A stretch of DNA of 64,000 nt from CAWEYO01 sp963813315 (lineage in GTDB: Bacteria; Pseudomonadota; Alphaproteobacteria; Rhizobiales; Rhizobiaceae). Below are positions 7,251-16,316 of the stretch, piece by piece; the first letter of the stretch is position 1, and every line of letters starts with the position of its first letter. Both the position numbers and the translations under genes were made by a program. Below the pieces are notes generated by a model. It did not search any database. It was not told the origin of the DNA and saw nothing but the letters and a program-made list of their open reading frames with translations. The DNA lies in NCBI GenBank assembly GCA_963813315.1, contig CAWEYO010000025.1, forward strand, positions 186,001 to 250,000, written 5' to 3'.

Positions 7251-10052
7251 ATGGGTGACAATGCTGCCACATTTGCCGGACGCCATATCGGGCCCGGTCC
7301 GAGTGATGTCAGGGCCATGCTGACGACGCTGGGCGTTCCCTCTGTTGAAACCCTGATCGCTCAGGCCGTGCCGAAATCGATCCGCCTCGACCGACCGCTC
7401 GATTTGCCGCCGCCTGCGGGTGAAGCCGAAGCACTCGCCGAACTCGCCGCGAAAATGCAGGAAAACCATGTTCTGAAGAGTTTTATCGGCGCCGGCTATC
7501 ACGGCACGCATGTGCCGCCGGTAATCCAGCGCAATCTCTTCGAAAGCCCCGCCTGGTACACCGCCTATACCCCGTACCAGTCCGAGATCAGCCAGGGCCG
7601 ACTCGAATTGCTGTTCCACTTCCAGACGCTGGTGACGGAACTCACCGGCCTTCCCGTGGCGTCTGCGTCGCTGCTTGACGAGGCGAGCGCGGTGGCCGAG
7701 GCCGTTGGCATCGCCTACCGCCATCACCGCGAAAAGCGCACCAGGATCGCGCTTGCCGGCGCGGCGCACCCACAGACACTGGACGTTGCGCGGACACGTG
7801 CCGAACCGCTCGGCATCGAAATCGATGGAAACGAGATCGACGGGAACACGGCTGCGCTGATCGTGTCCTGGCCAGACACGTTCGGCGTGTACGGTGACCA
7901 CGCGGCTTCGATCGCGAAAGCCAAAGAAGCCGGAGCGCTGGTCATTTTCGCCTGCGATCCCCTGGTGCTGACGCTAACGGAATCGCCCGCGTCGCTGGGC
8001 GCCGATATCGCTGTCGGTTCGATGCAGCGTTTCGGTGTGCCCATGGGCTTCGGCGGCCCGCACGCCGCCTATTGCGCGGTGTCGGACAGGCTGACGCGGC
8101 TGATGCCGGGGCGGCTGGTGGGCCAATCGGTCGATAGCGAGGGCCGCCCAGGCTATCGCCTTGCGTTGCAGACGCGCGAACAGCATATCCGGCGCGACAA
8201 GGCGACATCGAATATCTGCACGGCGCAGGCGCTGCTTGCCAACATGGCCGCTGCCTACGCCATCTGGCACGGCCCGCAGGGGCTGCAGGCAATTGCCGAC
8301 CATGCGCACGGCCTCGCTGCCCGTCTCGCGTCCTCGCTGGAGGCGGCGGGCGTAAAGACCGCCAGTGAAAAACTCTTTGACACGATAACTGCAATCGTCC
8401 CCGGCCGGGCAAAGGAACTGGCCACGGCCGCGGAAAAATCAGGCCGTATGATCCGTTTCATCGATGCCGACCGCGTTGAAATCACCTTCGACGAGACTTC
8501 GACGGACAGCGATCTCGAAGCGCTTGCCGCCTTGTTTGGTGCCAGGGTCGCGACATCGAGGGGCCGGCGATTGCCTGGCAAGCCGCGCGGGAAAAATTTC
8601 CTCACCCAGGCAGTTTTCCACGAAGCGCGGTCGGAAACCGAGATGATGCGTTTCCTGCGCCGGCTGGCCGACAAGGATCTGGCGCTCGACCGCGCCATGA
8701 TACCGCTAGGGTCCTGCACCATGAAGCTCAATGCAGCGGCGGAAATGATGCCGGTGAGTTGGCCGAGTGTGGCCAACCTGCACCCCTTCGCGCCCGGCGC
8801 GCATACCGTCGGCTATCGCGCCATGACCTCCGACCTGGAAAAATGGCTTGCCGAAATTACCGGCTTCGACGCTGTCTCACTTCAGCCGAATGCCGGCAGC
8901 CAAGGCGAATATGCGGGATTGCTCGCCATCCGGCGCTATCATCAGTCACGCAGCGAAGAGCATCGCAATGTCTGCCTGATTCCCTCTTCCGCGCACGGCA
9001 CCAATCCGGCAAGCGCGAGCATGGCGGGGATGCGGGTCGTCGTTGTGGCCTGCGAGGACGCTGGCGACATCGATCTCGACGATCTCAGGGCGAAGGTCGC
9101 CGAGCACTCGGCCAATCTTGCCGCGCTGATGTTCACCTATCCGTCCACGCACGGCGTCTTCGAGGAGGGCGCGCGTGATATCTGCACGCTTGTTCATGAA
9201 CATGGCGGGCAAGTTTATTTCGACGGGGCAAATCTCAACGCGCTGGTCGGGTTGGCGCGGCCGGGCGATATCGGCGCTGACGTGTGCCACATGAACCTGC
9301 ACAAGACCTTCTGCATTCCACATGGCGGCGGTGGTCCGGGGGTCGGGCCCATTGGCGTGAAGTCGCATCTGGAACCGTTCCTTCCGGGCCATGTGACCCT
9401 GGGATCGGAACATGCGGTTTCCGCCGCTGCGTTCGGGAGCGCATCCATCCTCCCGATTACATGGATGTATATCCGCATGATGGGCGCCGTCGGCCTGAAG
9501 CAAGCGACGGAGACGGCTATCCTCAGCGCCAACTACATCGCCGCTCGGCTTGCTCCGCATTTCCCCGTGCTGTTCACCGGCCGCAATGGACGCGTCGCGC
9601 ACGAATGTATTCTCGACACGCGCGTACTAAGGGAAGGCGCAGGCGTCACTGTAGAAGATGTCGCCAAGCGGCTGATCGACTATGGTTTTCACGCGCCGAC
9701 CATGTCATGGCCCGTGGCCGGGACGCTGATGGTCGAGCCGACGGAATCCGAGCCGAAGCAGGAAGTCGACCGCTTCTGCGACGCCATGATCGCCATCGCC
9801 AGGGAGGCCGAACGCATTGCCAAGGGTGAGTGGCCGAAAGACGACAATCCCCTGGTCAATGCGCCGCACACGGCAAGCAAGGCTCTGGGAGACGTCTGGA
9901 ACCATCCGTATTCCCGGATGGAGGCGGCATATCCAGCAGGTGACGCCGACAGAAGCGCGAAATACTGGCCTCCCGTATCGCGAATCGACAATGTCGGCGG
10001 CGACCGCAACCTCGTCTGCTCCTGCCCGCCTATCGAAGCCCTGGCGAGCTGA
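7251..10052 (+). CDS. gcvP: Glycine dehydrogenase (decarboxylating), P protein
   Basis: A 933-residue pyridoxal-phosphate enzyme that decarboxylates glycine and loads the aminomethyl group onto GcvH. It is the single-chain form with two homologous halves. The PLP Lys is K685 in HMNLHKTFCIPHGGG. Other family segments are FIGAGYHGTHVPPVI and SLQPNAGSQGEYAGL. The length is slightly below E. coli GcvP (957). The frame is intact. Last gene of the riboswitch operon. Confidence 0.97.
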   Translation: MGDNAATFAGRHIGPGPSDVRAMLTTLGVPSVETLIAQAVPKSIRLDRPLDLPPPAGEAEALAELAAKMQENHVLKSFIGAGYHGTHVPPVIQRNLFESPAWYTAYTPYQSEISQGRLELLFHFQTLVTELTGLPVASASLLDEASAVAEAVGIAYRHHREKRTRIALAGAAHPQTLDVARTRAEPLGIEIDGNEIDGNTAALIVSWPDTFGVYGDHAASIAKAKEAGALVIFACDPLVLTLTESPASLGADIAVGSMQRFGVPMGFGGPHAAYCAVSDRLTRLMPGRLVGQSVDSEGRPGYRLALQTREQHIRRDKATSNICTAQALLANMAAAYAIWHGPQGLQAIADHAHGLAARLASSLEAAGVKTASEKLFDTITAIVPGRAKELATAAEKSGRMIRFIDADRVEITFDETSTDSDLEALAALFGARVATSRGRRLPGKPRGKNFLTQAVFHEARSETEMMRFLRRLADKDLALDRAMIPLGSCTMKLNAAAEMMPVSWPSVANLHPFAPGAHTVGYRAMTSDLEKWLAEITGFDAVSLQPNAGSQGEYAGLLAIRRYHQSRSEEHRNVCLIPSSAHGTNPASASMAGMRVVVVACEDAGDIDLDDLRAKVAEHSANLAALMFTYPSTHGVFEEGARDICTLVHEHGGQVYFDGANLNALVGLARPGDIGADVCHMNLHKTFCIPHGGGGPGVGPIGVKSHLEPFLPGHVTLGSEHAVSAAAFGSASILPITWMYIRMMGAVGLKQATETAILSANYIAARLAPHFPVLFTGRNGRVAHECILDTRVLREGAGVTVEDVAKRLIDYGFHAPTMSWPVAGTLMVEPTESEPKQEVDRFCDAMIAIAREAERIAKGEWPKDDNPLVNAPHTASKALGDVWNHPYSRMEAAYPAGDADRSAKYWPPVSRIDNVGGDRNLVCSCPPIEALAS

Positions 10053-10090
10053 AGCGCGCGCACGCAGAAGATATGCCACGATTGAGTTGC

Positions 10091-10108
10091 TATAGCGGAT
10101 AAGCTATA
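10091..10108. promoter_or_regulatory. Inverted repeat at the toxin-antitoxin promoter
   Basis: TATAGC and GCTATA form a perfect six-base inverted repeat around a six-base spacer, ending two bases before the toxin ATG. It overlaps a TATAAT-like element. Position and symmetry suggest the autoregulatory operator bound by the antitoxin, as in HigBA modules; this is inference. Confidence 0.5.
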
Positions 10109-10110
10109 TA

Positions 10111-10438
10111 ATGATGCTTGAACGATGGACTGTGGAGACCTTGAATAATGAAGTCGACGCTGAAATTGAAAATTTGCCGGTCTCCTTGCGCGCCCGACTT
10201 ATTCGCCTTCTGGAGATGATCGAGGCAGTCGGTCTTGATCAGTGCGCGAACCGCACGTATCGAAGGCAAGCTGTGGGAGGTGCGCGCAAAAGCTGCGGAA
10301 GGTATCGCCCGAGGCTTCTATGTGGCGGCGACCGGGCGTCGGGTGATCGTACTGCACGTGTTTGCGAAGAAGTCTCGGAAGACACCGCATGGGGCTTTGA
10401 AAATGGCGAGAGAGAGAATGAAGAGACTTCAGCCATGA
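10111..10438 (+). pseudogene. HigB/Gp49-type toxin, frameshifted
   Basis: Residues encoded from 10111 (WTVETLNNEVDAEIENLP ... LIEAVGLDQ-like start) match phage Gp49/HigB-like RNase toxins. Near 10240-10260 the match moves to another frame, which continues as RIEGKLWEVRAKAAEGIARG and GRRVIVLHVFAKKSRKTP and stops at 10438. That stop overlaps the antitoxin start (ATGA), supporting the second frame as the original C-terminus. No single-base change restores a clean family match, because a VREPHV-like segment lies in the third frame between them. Two or more changes, or true decay, are likely, so an active toxin is not expected. Confidence 0.7.
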
Positions 10439-10713
10439 CAAAAATCTCTGAACTGAAAAGGCACTGGATGGCGGATGCTGAGTTTCAAAGGGCATACGAG
10501 GAGGCTGACGCCGAGTATGGAATGATTGAAGCTTTGATTCGCGCGCGCAAGGAAGCCAATCTCACCCAGGCGGAACTGGCAACGCGGCTGGGCACGACGC
10601 AATCCGCCATAGCGAGGCTGGAAGGCGGCGGCCTGTCGCCGTCGATCTCGACCTTGCGCCGCTATGCAAATGCCACTGGCAATCGTCTTCGTCTTGAGCT
10701 CATTCCAAAGTAG
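10435..10713 (+). CDS. HigA-type antitoxin with XRE helix-turn-helix
   Basis: A 92-residue antitoxin. Residues ~35-85 are a Cro/CI-type helix-turn-helix with NLTQAELATRLGTTQSAIAR and LSPSISTLRRYANATG. It begins at the ATG that overlaps the broken toxin's stop by four bases. It probably binds the inverted repeat at 10091-10108 and represses the pair. The gene is intact while its toxin is not. Confidence 0.85.
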   Translation: MTKISELKRHWMADAEFQRAYEEADAEYGMIEALIRARKEANLTQAELATRLGTTQSAIARLEGGGLSPSISTLRRYANATGNRLRLELIPK

Positions 10714-10800
10714 GACCTGCCTGAACGAAACGTGCACCCCTGTCCCTCGACCGTCAAAACGTGGCAAGATCGACCGCGATTCGATACGACTGGCAAATCA

Positions 10801-12864
10801 ATGGACGACGGCAACGACCTCTTTTCCAACCTCGGCAAGCAGCCGGAGCCCACGCCTCGTGCGTCGTCGCGGCCGCTTGACCCGTTGGTGCGGGCCGCGG
10901 CCCGGCGGCCTTCGCAGGACAAGGATGGCAGCGAGAGCTACAGTGCGGCCCACATCGAGGTTCTCGAGGGTCTGGAACCCGTGCGGCGCAGGCCGGGCAT
11001 GTATGTCGGGGGCACCGACGAGAAGGCGCTGCACCATTTGTTCGCGGAAGTCATCGACAATTCGATGGATGAGGCGGTAGCCGGCCACGCGACTTTCATC
11101 GAGGTAGAGCTCGATGCCGGCGATTTCCTCACCGTGACGGACAATGGCCGGGGCATTCCAGTCGATCCGCATCCAAAATTTCCGAAAAAGTCCGCGCTCG
11201 AAGTCATCATGACGACGCTGCATGCCGGCGGCAAATTCAATTCCAAGGTCTACGAGACGTCGGGCGGCCTTCACGGAGTTGGCGTTTCCGTGGTTAACGC
11301 CCTGTCCAACTCCCTGGAAGTCGAGGTAGCGCGCGGTCGGCAGCTCTACCGGCAGCGGTTCTCGCGCGGCGTTCCGCAAGGCGGCCTGGAGAAGCTCGGC
11401 GACGTCCAGAACCGGCGCGGCACCAAGGTTCGCTTTCATCCCGACCCGGATATTTTCGGCAAGAACGCCCATTTCGAGCCCGCCCGGCTCTACCGCATGG
11501 CGCGGTCGAAGGCCTATCTCTTTGGAGGCGTGGAAATCCGCTGGTCCTGCGATCCCCTGCTGATCAGGGAAAAGGACACGACACCGGCCAAGGCGACGTT
11601 CCATTTTCCGGGTGGGCTGAAGGACTATCTCAATGCCTCGCTGGGGGACGAATTCCAGGTCACGCGCGAGGTCTTCTCAGGCAAGAGCGAGAAGCAGGGC
11701 GGCCACGGATCCGTCGAATGGGCCGTCACCTGGTATGGCGGCGACGGTTTTCTGAACTCGTACTGCAACACCATTCCAACGCATGAAGGCGGCACCCATG
11801 AGATGGGCTTCCGCAACGTGCTGACGCGGGGCTTACGCGCCTATGCCGACCTGATCGGCAACAAGCGCGCGGCGATCGTCACCAGCGAAGACGTCATGAT
11901 CTCGGCCGCGGGCATGTTTTCGGTGTTCATTCGCGAACCGGAGTTTGTCGGTCAGACCAAGGACAAGCTGGCGACCGTAGAGGCGATCCGCATAGTCGAG
12001 AGCGCGCTCCGCGATCCGTTCGACCACTGGCTGGCCGACAATCCGCAGGAAGCGTCCAAGCTGCTCGACTGGGTGATAGCACGGGCGGACGAGCGTGTTC
12101 GCAGGCGGCAGGAAAAGGATGTCAGCCGCAAGACCGCCGTGCGCAAGCTGCGGCTTCCCGGCAAGCTGGCCGATTGTACGCAGAACGCAGCCGCAGGAGC
12201 GGAAATTTTCATCGTCGAGGGCGATTCCGCCGGCGGCTCGGCGAAGCAGGCGCGCGACCGCGCCATGCAGGCGGTGCTGCCGCTGCGCGGGAAAATCCTC
12301 AACGTCGCCAGCGCGGGCGCCGACAAGCTGACAGCCAATCAGCAGATTGCCGACCTGATCCAGGCGCTGGGTTGCGGCACGCGGACTAGATATCGCGACG
12401 AGGACCTGCGCTACGACCGCGTGATCATCATGACCGACGCCGACGTCGACGGCGCTCATATCGCCTCGCTGCTGATCACGTTCTTCTACCAGGAGATGCC
12501 GCAGCTCATTCGCGACGGGCACCTCTACTTGGCTGTGCCGCCGCTTTATCGCATCGGCCAGGGGGGCAAGACCCTTTATGCCCGCAATGATGCGCACAAG
12601 GACGAGTTGCTGCGAACGGAGTTCACAGGGAAAGGCAAGGTCGAGATCGGCCGTTTCAAGGGTCTCGGCGAAATGATGGCCAGCCAGCTCAAGGAAACGA
12701 CGATGGACCCGAAGAAGCGCACGCTGCTGCGCGTCGAGGTGCTGGACGAGGAGCAGTCGACCAAGAGCGCGGTCGACGCGCTGATGGGCACGAAGCCGGA
12801 AGCCCGCTTCCGTTTCATCCAGGAACGCGCGGAATTCGCGCAAACGGAAGTGCTGGATATCTGA
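10801..12864 (+). CDS. parE: DNA topoisomerase IV subunit B
   Basis: A 687-residue ATPase subunit of topoisomerase IV, which decatenates daughter chromosomes with ParC. Visible are the GHKL ATPase motifs (VIDNSMDEAVAG, VTDNGRGIPVD, GGLHGVGVSVVNAL), the TOPRIM entry EGDSAGGSAKQARDR, and the metal motif DADVDGAHI. The absence of a long extra TOPRIM insert and the length favour ParE over GyrB. I chose the ATG at 10801 (MDDGNDLFSNL); an in-frame upstream GTG at 10732 would add 23 residues with no family character. Confidence 0.95.
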   Translation: MDDGNDLFSNLGKQPEPTPRASSRPLDPLVRAAARRPSQDKDGSESYSAAHIEVLEGLEPVRRRPGMYVGGTDEKALHHLFAEVIDNSMDEAVAGHATFIEVELDAGDFLTVTDNGRGIPVDPHPKFPKKSALEVIMTTLHAGGKFNSKVYETSGGLHGVGVSVVNALSNSLEVEVARGRQLYRQRFSRGVPQGGLEKLGDVQNRRGTKVRFHPDPDIFGKNAHFEPARLYRMARSKAYLFGGVEIRWSCDPLLIREKDTTPAKATFHFPGGLKDYLNASLGDEFQVTREVFSGKSEKQGGHGSVEWAVTWYGGDGFLNSYCNTIPTHEGGTHEMGFRNVLTRGLRAYADLIGNKRAAIVTSEDVMISAAGMFSVFIREPEFVGQTKDKLATVEAIRIVESALRDPFDHWLADNPQEASKLLDWVIARADERVRRRQEKDVSRKTAVRKLRLPGKLADCTQNAAAGAEIFIVEGDSAGGSAKQARDRAMQAVLPLRGKILNVASAGADKLTANQQIADLIQALGCGTRTRYRDEDLRYDRVIIMTDADVDGAHIASLLITFFYQEMPQLIRDGHLYLAVPPLYRIGQGGKTLYARNDAHKDELLRTEFTGKGKVEIGRFKGLGEMMASQLKETTMDPKKRTLLRVEVLDEEQSTKSAVDALMGTKPEARFRFIQERAEFAQTEVLDI

Positions 12865-12870
12865 ATACTG

Positions 12871-13992
12871 TTACGCTGCCGCGATTGCCAACGCATGCGC
12901 CCGGGCATTTTCCCGGAGTGCATCGAAGTGGATGGCCTTCAGCAAACTGGCGAGGTCGCTGCCTTGCTGTTCCCCGTTCAGTTGGTGCAGCATCAGCCAG
13001 GCGACCTCTTGAACGCCGGTGGAGCGTCTGCCGTTCGCGACCTCCCGCCAGATCTTCAAGGCGCTCAGGATGGCGCCATGGAAGCTTGCGGCAAGTCCCG
13101 CCTTCCGAAACAGCGAGGACAGTGCGATATCCTGCCCGCCGGCGAGTAGCGCTCTCACGCGTGCCTCGCCCTGCGCCGTGAGCGCAACCAGCACCGCGCC
13201 GAAGAAGTCGATCTTTCCGTAGGCGACGGTTCGGACAAGGAAACCCGAGGTCAAGTCGCCTCGGATGCGCAGATGCTGGATCAGCGCCGGATATTCATCG
13301 GCGCAAATGTCGTCGATCAGCGTCAGCGAAGCCCTCGCGCAGGCGTCCCTCGTCACGTGCTCGGCGCGCCACGCGCCAATCAGTGCCACCACAAGCGGCG
13401 ATGTCCTCAACGCCTCCCCGAGCTTGACAAGCAGCATGTGCCTGCAGTCCGGCGGCAGGCGCCGGTCCGCAAGCAATGCTTCGCGCAAAGGTGCAACATC
13501 GCCGAGGCGCTCGGCCATGCGGCGGAAACTGAGCGATGCGATGCCGGCCGACGAATTGTCCAGAAGCGCCAGGCAGGCTTCCGCCTCGCCAACTTCTGCA
13601 ATTGCGGCCGAAAGCGACATGGAGATGCCTGGCCGCGCTGCGATCAAACATTGGGCGGTTCCGTGACCCGACGCGACGCGATCGATCAGATCGGCATCGG
13701 ACAGGAGCGGAGACCGCGCCAGGACGAGTGCGGCGACTTCCGGCTGATCGGAGGCAAGTGCGCTGACAATCTGCACCGGCGCCCGGCGGCTCATCGACAA
13801 GGCGTCGGCCAGCGCCAGCCGTACCTTTGACGACGGATCGTCCAGGACAAGCGTCAGCGCCGCTTCGGCCGCGCAGCGGTCCTCGAACGGAAGGCTCGTG
13901 CCGATATAGGCGCGAGCCAAAGCGGCTGCGGCGGCTGCCCTCTCGGAAACCCTCGCTGTCTGCATCCATCTCAGAAAATGCCCGATCACCAT
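12871..13992 (-). CDS. DUF2336 domain protein
   Basis: A 373-residue Ala/Leu-rich protein converging on parE. It resembles DUF2336 proteins of alphaproteobacteria, built of HEAT-like helical repeats: DDPSSKVRLALADALS, then VALVLARSPLLSDADLIDRVA-type helices. No signal peptide or catalytic motif is evident. Function is unknown for the family. It is transcribed from the intergenic region facing the MaoC gene. Confidence 0.75.
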   Translation of the reverse strand: MVIGHFLRWMQTARVSERAAAAAALARAYIGTSLPFEDRCAAEAALTLVLDDPSSKVRLALADALSMSRRAPVQIVSALASDQPEVAALVLARSPLLSDADLIDRVASGHGTAQCLIAARPGISMSLSAAIAEVGEAEACLALLDNSSAGIASLSFRRMAERLGDVAPLREALLADRRLPPDCRHMLLVKLGEALRTSPLVVALIGAWRAEHVTRDACARASLTLIDDICADEYPALIQHLRIRGDLTSGFLVRTVAYGKIDFFGAVLVALTAQGEARVRALLAGGQDIALSSLFRKAGLAASFHGAILSALKIWREVANGRRSTGVQEVAWLMLHQLNGEQQGSDLASLLKAIHFDALRENARAHALAIAAA

Positions 13993-14126
13993 AACGCACC
14001 CCCATGCGTCTTACCCCGATCGGAACCTAGGGCGAATTGGTTTACGAACCGTTCACCATCTTCGTTAACGGCTTGCCCGAAGATTGCCCAGCGCCTATCA
14101 AACCGAAGGAGACGGGAGAAAGCGCG

Positions 14127-14583
14127 ATGGCCGGATTGTTCCTCGAAGAATTCGAAATCGGCCGCGTCATCAGTCACGAGCTCAGAAAAACAGTCACCGA
14201 GAGCGACAACATGCTGTTCTCGGTAATGACGCTTAATCCGCAACCGCTGCACATCGACTTCGATTTCGCCGCCAGGAGCGAGTGGGGCAAGCCCCTCGTC
14301 AATTCGCTGTTTACGCTTGGCCTAATGATCGGCATTTCGGTGCATGACACCACGCTTGGCACGACGATTGCCAACCTTGGCATGAGCGAAACGGTGTTTC
14401 CGAATCCGGTGTTCCATGGCGACACGCTTCGCGTCGAAACCGAAGTCATGTCGGTCAGGGAATTCGAGGTCGCGGCCCGATCGCGGCATCGTCGAGTTCG
14501 AGCATCGCGCCTACAAACAGGACGGCGCGCTCGTTGCCAGGTGCAGGCGTCAGGCGATGATCATGAAGAAAAAGGAACGCTGA
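14127..14583 (+). CDS. MaoC-type acyl dehydratase, one-base frameshift
   Basis: A hot-dog-fold MaoC dehydratase acting on CoA esters, 151 residues once repaired. The first frame reads MAGLFLEEFEIGR..., NPQPLHIDFDFA (hydratase dyad region) and TVFPNPVFHGDTLRVETEV. At 14460-14465 (GAATTC) the match jumps frame and continues RPDRGIVEFEHRAYKQDG to a TGA at 14581-14583. Removing one T restores a 152-codon gene, with ESRSRP at the junction as in the family. I chose the ATG at 14127, preceded by GAAGGAGACGGGAG. It is two bases before a CoA-ester lyase gene, so the two probably work together on a hydroxyacyl-CoA. Confidence 0.85.
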
Positions 14584-14585
14584 GC

Positions 14586-15464
14586 ATGCGCTCGCTCCTG
14601 TTCGTTCCGGCCGATTCGGAAAGGAAGCTCGAAAAGGGGTTCCAGTCCGGCGCCGACGTGGTGATCGTCGATCTGGAAGATTTAGTGGCGGCGCAGAACA
14701 AAGCCTCCGCCCGATCGCTTGCCGCCGAGTACCTGCGGGCGCGGCGGAGCGATATCACGGCCAGCGTCTACATTCGCGTGAATGACATTTCGACCGGCCT
14801 GACGGACGATGACCTTGCGGCCGTGCTGGCTGCGGCACCCGACGGCATCATGCTGCCCAAGGCCAATGGCAGCGCCGATGCGACGCACCTTTCTGCCAAA
14901 CTACGCGTGCATGAGGCGGAAAACGGTCTTACCGACGGCAGCACCCGCGTCATCGCCATCATGACGGAAACAGCGGCCGGCGTGCTCGCCGCCCCAAGTT
15001 GGCAGAACGCGAACCCGCGACTGGCGGCGCTGACCTGGGGTGCCGAAGACCTTTCGGCTGCGATCGGTGCGCACGCGACACGCGACGCGCGCGGCCGGTA
15101 CACGGACGTTTTCCGCCTCGCCCGCTCGATGACCCTGCTTGCCGCCTCCACCGCCGAAGTCGCGGCCATCGACACCGTGTTCGTGAATTTCCGCGACATG
15201 GAAGGACTGAAGGTGGAGTGCATCGAAGCCGAGCGCGACGGCTTCACGGGCAAGATGGCGATTCATCCGGGGCAGGTGCCGGTCATAAACGAGGCCTTCA
15301 CCCCCTCCCGGGAAACGGTGACACATTCGCAGGCGGTAGTGGACGCCTTCATTGCGGCCGGCAATCCGGGCGTCGTCGGCATCGACGGGCACATGTACGA
15401 CCGCCCGCATCTGCGGCGCGCCGAACGTCTGCTTGCGCGGGCCAAGGCTGCAGGCTTGATATAG
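14586..15464 (+). CDS. CitE-like CoA ester lyase (HpcH/HpaI aldolase family)
   Basis: A 292-residue TIM-barrel lyase/thioesterase-like enzyme of the CitE/malyl-CoA lyase group. It begins MRSLLFVPADSERKLEKG and carries DVVIVDLEDLV (metal Asp/Glu), IYIRVND-type Arg strand, IMTETAAGVL and GKMAIHPGQVPVINEAF near the C-terminus. It starts at 14586, two bases after the MaoC stop. Pairing with MaoC suggests cleavage or hydrolysis of a 3-hydroxyacyl-CoA such as malyl- or citramalyl-CoA; the exact substrate is not determinable. Confidence 0.88.
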   Translation: MRSLLFVPADSERKLEKGFQSGADVVIVDLEDLVAAQNKASARSLAAEYLRARRSDITASVYIRVNDISTGLTDDDLAAVLAAAPDGIMLPKANGSADATHLSAKLRVHEAENGLTDGSTRVIAIMTETAAGVLAAPSWQNANPRLAALTWGAEDLSAAIGAHATRDARGRYTDVFRLARSMTLLAASTAEVAAIDTVFVNFRDMEGLKVECIEAERDGFTGKMAIHPGQVPVINEAFTPSRETVTHSQAVVDAFIAAGNPGVVGIDGHMYDRPHLRRAERLLARAKAAGLI

Positions 15465-15583
15465 GGCGCGTTGATATTCAGGTGATGCTGTCTGGGCATA
15501 CCCCGCAGCCTATTTCTTTCATGGAATGGGCCCGCTCCTAGAGAATGGTCGGAAGAACAGCGAGGGTAGGCCGGCCGCGATGT

Positions 15584-15616
15584 CCGGTGCCCACTTTCGG
15601 TTCCGATGCTCTAACC
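15584..15616. repeat. Family B palindromic repeat, partial copy at the nitroreductase stop
   Basis: CCGGTGCCCACTTTCGG followed by TTCCGATGCTCTAACC, the terminal arm of family B. The CTA within it is the TAG stop of the nitroreductase gene. The rest of the 15465-15583 spacer shows nothing recognisable. Confidence 0.7.
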
Positions 15617-16195
15617 TTCCCACGGCCCCGAATAGTTCGAATAAAGCGCCGCAACGTCCGGCCTCGGACGCTGCGGCGGCTGACCGGCATAGGTGCCGAT
15701 GTGGATGAAGCCCACCACGCGCTCGTGTGGCGCAAGGCCGAGGATGCGGCGCCCCTCCTCCACGTCAGAATACCAGTTGGTTATCCAGTTCGTCGCGTAG
15801 CCCATGGCATTTGCGGCAATGACGAGGTTCATCGCGGCCGCGCCGCCGGAAAGGAACATTTCCCATTGGGGTATTTTCGGGTTCTCTTTTGGGCTCGATA
15901 TGACGCCGATCACCAGGGGCGCACGGGAAAACCGGGTCCGCTCCTGCTGCTTGCGGCCTTCGGGCAGCGGGCCTTCGCGCCGTTCGGCCAGATCCACCAG
16001 CATTTCGCCGATTCTCTCGCGCGCTTCGCCGCGATAGACGATGAAGCGCCACGGCTCCAGTCGGCCATGATCGGGCACGCGGGACGCGATCCTGATCATC
16101 GTTTCGATCTCCTCATCCGAAGGCTGAGGCTCCCGCAACTCCGGAATCGGCGCGGAATTCCTGGTCAGCATGAAATCGATGATCGACGATGTCAC
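15611..16195 (-). CDS. Nitroreductase family protein (YdjA/RutE-like)
   Basis: A 194-residue FMN-dependent nitroreductase-fold protein, cytosolic, probably NAD(P)H-dependent with unknown substrate. Family segments are FMLTRNSAPIPELREPQP, RVPDHGRLEPWRFIV (FMN contact) and SGGAAAMNLVIAANAMGYAT. I chose the GTG at 16193-16195, preceded by AGGAG at good spacing; another start ten codons upstream is possible. Its TAG stop lies in a family B repeat. Confidence 0.85.
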   Translation of the reverse strand: MTSSIIDFMLTRNSAPIPELREPQPSDEEIETMIRIASRVPDHGRLEPWRFIVYRGEARERIGEMLVDLAERREGPLPEGRKQQERTRFSRAPLVIGVISSPKENPKIPQWEMFLSGGAAAMNLVIAANAMGYATNWITNWYSDVEEGRRILGLAPHERVVGFIHIGTYAGQPPQRPRPDVAALYSNYSGPWEG

Positions 16196-16316
16196 GAGGT
16201 GCTCCTGGCTTTTGGGTGCGCGCAACCAAAGCGGAATGGCTTTTCATTGGGCGGCGGCGGTTTCACCCGCTGAACGGGCCTTGAAATTGCCACCGGCTTG
16301 GGCTTCAAAGCAAGGT

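Noticed and set aside
10111..10713. Single 200-residue toxin-antitoxin fusion protein
   Set aside because: The middle is out-of-frame sequence; the toxin C-terminus is in another frame that overlaps the antitoxin start by ATGA.
14037..15464. Single 475-residue MaoC-CoA-lyase fusion
   Set aside because: The join arises only because a one-base insertion in MaoC shifts into the lyase frame. The MaoC end is readable in another frame and the lyase has its own start.
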